The translations under genes were made by a program, and so were the position numbers. Below are positions 62,835 through 64,000 of a stretch of DNA of 64,000 bases, one piece after another; the stretch's first letter is position 1, and every line of letters starts with the position of its first letter. Under the pieces are notes generated by a model. It saw only the letters and a program-made list of their open reading frames with translations. It ran no database searches and was not told the origin of the DNA. Source of the DNA: Bemisia tabaci (taxonomy: Eukaryota > Arthropoda > Insecta > Hemiptera > Aleyrodidae); contig NC_092802.1 of the NCBI RefSeq assembly GCF_918797505.1, forward strand, positions 12,605,480 through 12,669,479. Direction: 5' to 3'.

Positions 62835-63084
62835 CGATATAGGGAAAAACTTCGTATGAACACCCGAGTCTTGCAGAATTTCCCCTCTTGAAATATTAAG
62901 TTTTGAGCCAAATAATGAATATTTCTACTTGAAAGTTTCTGATACTTTAGATCTCATTGCGAAGAAAATTTTCTCGAGTAATGGACGGAAATTTTTCGCA
63001 AGTTATCCTGAAAATTCGTATTTTACCAAAATAAATTTGGCAACGCATGAAGATTCATACGGAGTTCTTTCTGAGCACGCAGTA
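62835..63084. mobile_element. MITE family E, decayed, beside MITE B
   Basis: The left terminus is lost (only GGGAAAAACTTCGTATGAAC remains). The right retains AATTTGGCAACGCATGAAG and ATACGGAGTTCTTTCTGAGC. Confidence 0.55.
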
Positions 63085-63149
63085 CACATACTCCACTTTT
63101 CGAAAAATTTAATTATTTACGGTTCCTTGCCTTTTCTCCCTCTTCATGA

Positions 63150-63212
63150 CCAATAAAGTCTTTAAGTCTTTAAGTCTCTAAGTCTATAAGTCTTAAAGTC
63201 TTTAAGTCTCAA
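63150..63212 (+). repeat. 8-bp microsatellite (AAGTCTTT), possible LINE tail
   Basis: AATAAAGTC is followed by about seven AAGTCTWT-like units. Microsatellite tails after a poly(A)-like signal occur at the 3' ends of some non-LTR elements, so a truncated LINE ending here is possible. Confidence 0.45.
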
Positions 63213-63353
63213 AATAACAACGGTGAGGCTCATAATGTCCTTTCTTTTAATTTTTCTTGTTTTGCCGGTTGAAAATGCGGGTGTGATACCTGCGAAACGT
63301 CCCGGGTTTCTTTTTTTATTTTATGTGTTTCTTTTTATTATTTGCGGCCTTAG

Positions 63354-63537
63354 TCCCGTTTTAAGTTGTTTCTCTATGTATGACCAATGTGATACTGTTA
63401 ATGCAAGTGATAAATTTACAGAAGTAGTGGCTCAAGACAATCAAGATCAGCTAACAGGAACCTCACCCCTTCCATATCGACGGGCAGTTACAGGTCGGAT
63501 GATACGCATGCAGGAACTAGTGCGCAAGGAGCTTCAG
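63354..63537 (+). CDS. Probable third exon of the small secreted protein gene
   Basis: A long pyrimidine tract and GCCTTAG precede a 184-nt open segment that ends CTTCAG|GTGAGA. It takes one base to complete the codon left by the exon at 55945, and it leaves in phase 0. It encodes PVLSCFSMYDQCDTVNASDK and a hydrophilic stretch with RRAVTGRMIRMQELVRKELQ, likely helical. Two Cys and an N-glycosylation site (NAS) suit a secreted protein. The 7.4-kb intron would be full of transposons. No family is recognised, and this exon could belong to another gene. Confidence 0.45.
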
Positions 63538-63708
63538 GTGAGAGTGATTTACCACTATTCCACTATTTACCACTATTACATCACTATTACTTTACCACTA
63601 TTTCTGGCTCATTTTAGAAACAACATATATGCCATCGGTTTCCCTATTCAGATACGCGCTTTCGTGGGAAGAGCCAGAGATTCCTTCTTGCAAAATATAA
63701 TCCATTAT

Positions 63709-64000
63709 ACAGGGTGTCTCACGAAAAACGAGCCACCTTGAATATCTGCCGAACGCGTCGGAATTTCGAAAAACGGTAAAAGACGTGTTCGTTTATATCG
63801 AGGGGGACACCTTTTGGCGTATTCGACATTTTCCCAAACCGCGGGAGGGGCGCGGGGCGGGGGGTGCCCCACCCGTAAGTCGAAATTTTCAAATGGCACC
63901 CCTACTTTTTTATTTCAGAAATCAATTCTACGCAAAAAAAAACAAGCCACCCTGTCCAAACCGAATGTAAATCGGACAATTTTTCAGTGATTGGCAGAGT
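63709..64000. mobile_element. Transposon end, runs off the window
   Basis: ACAGGGTGTCTCACGAAAAA is a typical terminus of insect DNA transposons. The sequence continues to the window edge without its other end. GC-rich GGGGCGCGGGGCGGGGGG lies near 63848-63867. Confidence 0.45.

Noticed and set aside
63223..63741. 172-codon frame as one intact single-exon gene
   Set aside because: The middle (63354-63537) looks like an exon with good splice sites. The N-terminal part overlaps the pyrimidine tract of the acceptor, and the C-terminal part is low complexity and runs into a transposon end.

Overview
The window looks like insect nuclear DNA. It is AT-rich, exons are short with GT..AG introns, miniature inverted-repeat transposons (MITEs) are very dense, and there is an internal (CTAAC)n array, the arthropod TTAGG telomere motif. 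A hemipteran source is my guess; nothing here fixes the species. Coding density is very low. I can support one clear host gene, one probable host gene and one LTR retrotransposon with coding capacity. Almost everything else is transposon debris, much of it nested.

Layout. 1-5.4 kb: hAT-like MITEs, one interrupted by a retroposed sequence with a 12-bp target duplication. 5.4-8.2 kb: a 1.6-kb terminal-inverted-repeat (TIR) element carrying a 181-bp satellite arranged as alternating A/B units, then a second ~185-bp tandem repeat. 8.6-28 kb: scattered MITE and fold-back families, several nested in one another. 29.3-39 kb, minus strand: exons of a proton-coupled oligopeptide transporter (POT/SLC15, PEPT-like). 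Seven exons join in phase from 38975 down to 33417, an eighth follows at 31403-31632, and a ninth is possible at 29306-29557. The 5' exon lies outside the readable part. 39.1-45.7 kb: a fragment of a non-LTR retrotransposon, interrupted by a young BEL/Pao LTR retrotransposon (39342-45633, 5-bp target duplication AAAGT, LTRs of 1079 and 1077 bp). Its gag-protease frame is open, but reverse transcriptase, RNase H and integrase have been cut down by internal deletions. 46-54 kb: segmental duplications, a tRNA-like SINE and MITEs. 54.6-63.5 kb, plus strand: a probable gene for a small secreted protein (TATA box, signal-peptide exon and two phase-compatible exons). 56-64 kb: more MITEs, a long GC-rich hairpin, and a TIR element that contains the telomere-like array.

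The most unusual structure is in the BEL/Pao element. Each LTR has eleven copies of a small hairpin, and six more lie between the pol remnant and the 3' LTR. The loop (consensus CGCCAAATGTGGA) is conserved, while the stem changes in a compensatory way (GAGCA/TGCTC, GAACA/TGTTC, GAGTAC/GTACTC, TTGCA/TGCAA). This points to selection on a folded RNA or DNA module. The upstream part of the LTR also has two CACGTG-N6-CACGTG pairs interleaved with GTTATGYAAC bZIP-type sites.
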